Positions 62,791 through 64,000 of a DNA stretch of 64,000 nucleotides are shown here, piece after piece; the first letter of the stretch is position 1; each line of letters starts with the position of its first letter. Made by a program: the position numbers and the translations under genes. The notes below the pieces were generated by a model. The model ran no database searches. It saw only the letters and a program-made list of their open reading frames with translations, and had not been told where the DNA came from. The stretch comes from Batkoa obscura (Eukaryota > Entomophthoromycota > Entomophthoromycetes > Entomophthorales > Batkoaceae): NCBI GenBank assembly GCA_030770535.1, contig JASVEC010000009.1:744001-808000 (forward strand), written 5' to 3'.

Positions 62791-62864
62791 TTTTATTTTT
62801 TATTTGAGTATAATAAAATTTTATTTTTTATTTGAGTATAATAAAATTTTATTTTTTATTTCAA
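62791..62864. repeat. Tandem repeat in the ARP9-like promoter
   Basis: A unit of about 29 bp (TTTTATTTTTTATTTGAGTA then TAATAAAA) repeated two and a half times, ending 20 bp before the ATG at 62884. Each unit carries a TATA-like AGTATAATAAAA. Confidence 0.8.
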
Positions 62865-62883
62865 TAATAAAACAATATAAGAG

Positions 62884-64000
62884 ATGAGTTTCCCAGAAGA
62901 TAAGATCTTAATATTAGAGTTAGGAAAAAGTCGAATCAATTATAAAAAGGGTGCTACTTTTTTTGAAGATAAAAATTTTGAGGCAAGTTTTAATAAATTA
63001 TTATTCCGTATCACCCCTAAATCCCTTAATCTTTTCCTAGATCTTGACTCCTGTCATTAAACTAAATAAAACTTTATTAACTTCTGAGGAACTTGAAAGT
63101 GTATTGAAAGATGGCAATTTACAAAATGAAAATATGATTGAGAATGGCATTAAAGAAAATAAGATTCAATTTGAAATACAAACGGATAGTGAAAAAAATC
63201 AATTAATTGAAGAAGAGTTAATTATCAATGTATTTAAACAAGATTCTAAAGTGGATTGGATTGCTTTAAGAGCTTTGTTGTAAGTTTAGTTACACTTTAT
63301 TTACTATTTATTAAATGTATTTATATTACAGACAATATTTATTAACAATAAAATACGGAACTTCAATAGATGATAATGATTTAGCTATAATATTTGTAAT
63401 ACCAACGAATTGGCCAAGAATCAATTATGAAGAATTGATTAAAATCACTTTTGATGACTTAAATTTTACAGCTATTTATTTCTTAGACCAACCCCTATCT
63501 TCATTATATGGTTATGGTTTGGTTAGTGGTACTGTTGTACATTTAGGTGCAACTACAACAAGTAATTGAAATGATTTATCTAATAATAACAGTAAGTATT
63601 AATAATGTTAATTTAGCCGTTACCCCAGTTGTAGATAATTATATTTATAAATATGCCATTCAAAGTATTCCTATTGGATATAATGAAATTGATAAATTAC
63701 TATTAAAGAGATTAAAAAAAGATCAAGAGTTTATTAATAATTGTAATAATATTCAAATTGACTTGGAGTTGATTAAATATTTAAGAGAAAATGATTATTT
63801 TATGTTTGATCAAAACAATAATAATGAAGAATTTATAGAAGTGGAATATAAAGATGTTAAAGTGAATTATTATTTTTATTCTATTATATATTTATTAATG
63901 TTTAAATTTTTAGTTTAATTTTCATAATAAACATCGTTTATTAATCAATGAAATATTATTTAATAATGATTCTATCTTATTTAATAAGAATGGTTTTACT
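62884..64000 (+). CDS. ARP9: Actin-related protein, Arp9-like (SWI/SNF, RSC), 5' part
   Basis: Divergent nuclear actin-related protein resembling yeast Arp9, a fungal SWI/SNF and RSC remodeller subunit. Exons 62884-62982, 63041-63279, 63332-63561, 63617 to about 63860, then a further exon from about 63914 running off the right edge. The start is MSFPEDKILILELGKSRINY. Actin-fold blocks include LTPVIKLNKTLLTSEELESV, AIIFVIPTNWPRINYEELIK, LNFTAIYFLDQPLSSLYGYG, VVHLGATTTVTPVVDNYIYK and AIQSIPIGYNEIDKLLLKRL. As in Arp9, the usual DNGSG-type phosphate loop is not conserved. Intron 1 has a GC donor (GAG|GCAAGT); using the nearby GT instead breaks the frame. Identification as Arp9 rather than Arp7 or another nuclear ARP is moderate. 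Confidence 0.7.

Overview
The window reads as a chromosomal segment of a fungus with a very AT-rich genome. Fungal markers are a Skn7-type HSF/response-regulator fusion, a secreted GH18 chitinase, an HDEL-ending BiP, an Arp9-like actin-related protein, and two proteins resembling the fungal transcription-factor regulatory domain. Genes carry many short GT-AG introns plus one convincing AT-AC (U12-type) intron, and several genes have exons of only 9 to 28 nt. That combination points away from yeasts and towards an early-diverging lineage. Entomophthorales/Zoopagomycota-like is my best guess, but it is not proven. Asn-encoding AAT tracts are frequent.

Layout. 1-11.5 kb is gene-dense: MIOS/Sea4 (partial, -), a lysine-methyltransferase-like gene (+), AP-1 gamma-adaptin (+), the GPI mannosyltransferase GPI10/PIG-B (+) and a mitochondrial 2-Cys peroxiredoxin (-). 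11.5-16.2 kb is an accessory block with a Tc1/mariner relic, short TA-flanked MITEs, LTR-like repeats and a hexanucleotide satellite. 16.2-25.1 kb holds a class III chitinase (-), an amino-acid transporter (+), TRM5 (-) and threonine 3-dehydrogenase (-). 25.1-31.1 kb is a second accessory block with MITEs, two LTR-like copies and a relic of a transcription-factor-like gene. 31.1-47.5 kb holds SKN7 (+), WDR24/Sea2 (-), a decayed BAR-like gene (+), a secreted Cys-rich protein (-), SDH4 (+), MSH2 (-) and BiP/KAR2 (+). 47.5-56.2 kb has two intronless transcription-factor-like paralogues facing each other across a third repeat block. 56.2-64 kb holds a second amino-acid transporter (-), dihydrolipoamide dehydrogenase (-), an unknown membrane protein (-) and the 5' part of an Arp9-like gene (+).

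Functional links. MIOS and WDR24 are two subunits of the same SEACAT/GATOR2 complex (amino-acid signalling to TORC1), and the window also has two amino-acid transporters. SDH4, dihydrolipoamide dehydrogenase, threonine dehydrogenase and the peroxiredoxin are mitochondrial. These genes are interspersed, not organised as operons.

Most notable: (i) the AT-AC intron in GPI10; (ii) 9-12 nt exons confirmed by conserved protein motifs; (iii) a 104-bp TA-flanked MITE family with about 15 copies, nested in other elements and close to every LTR-like copy; (iv) a third, relic copy of the transcription-factor-like gene that keeps its upstream region. Exon borders were placed by eye from splice signals and protein conservation, without transcript data.
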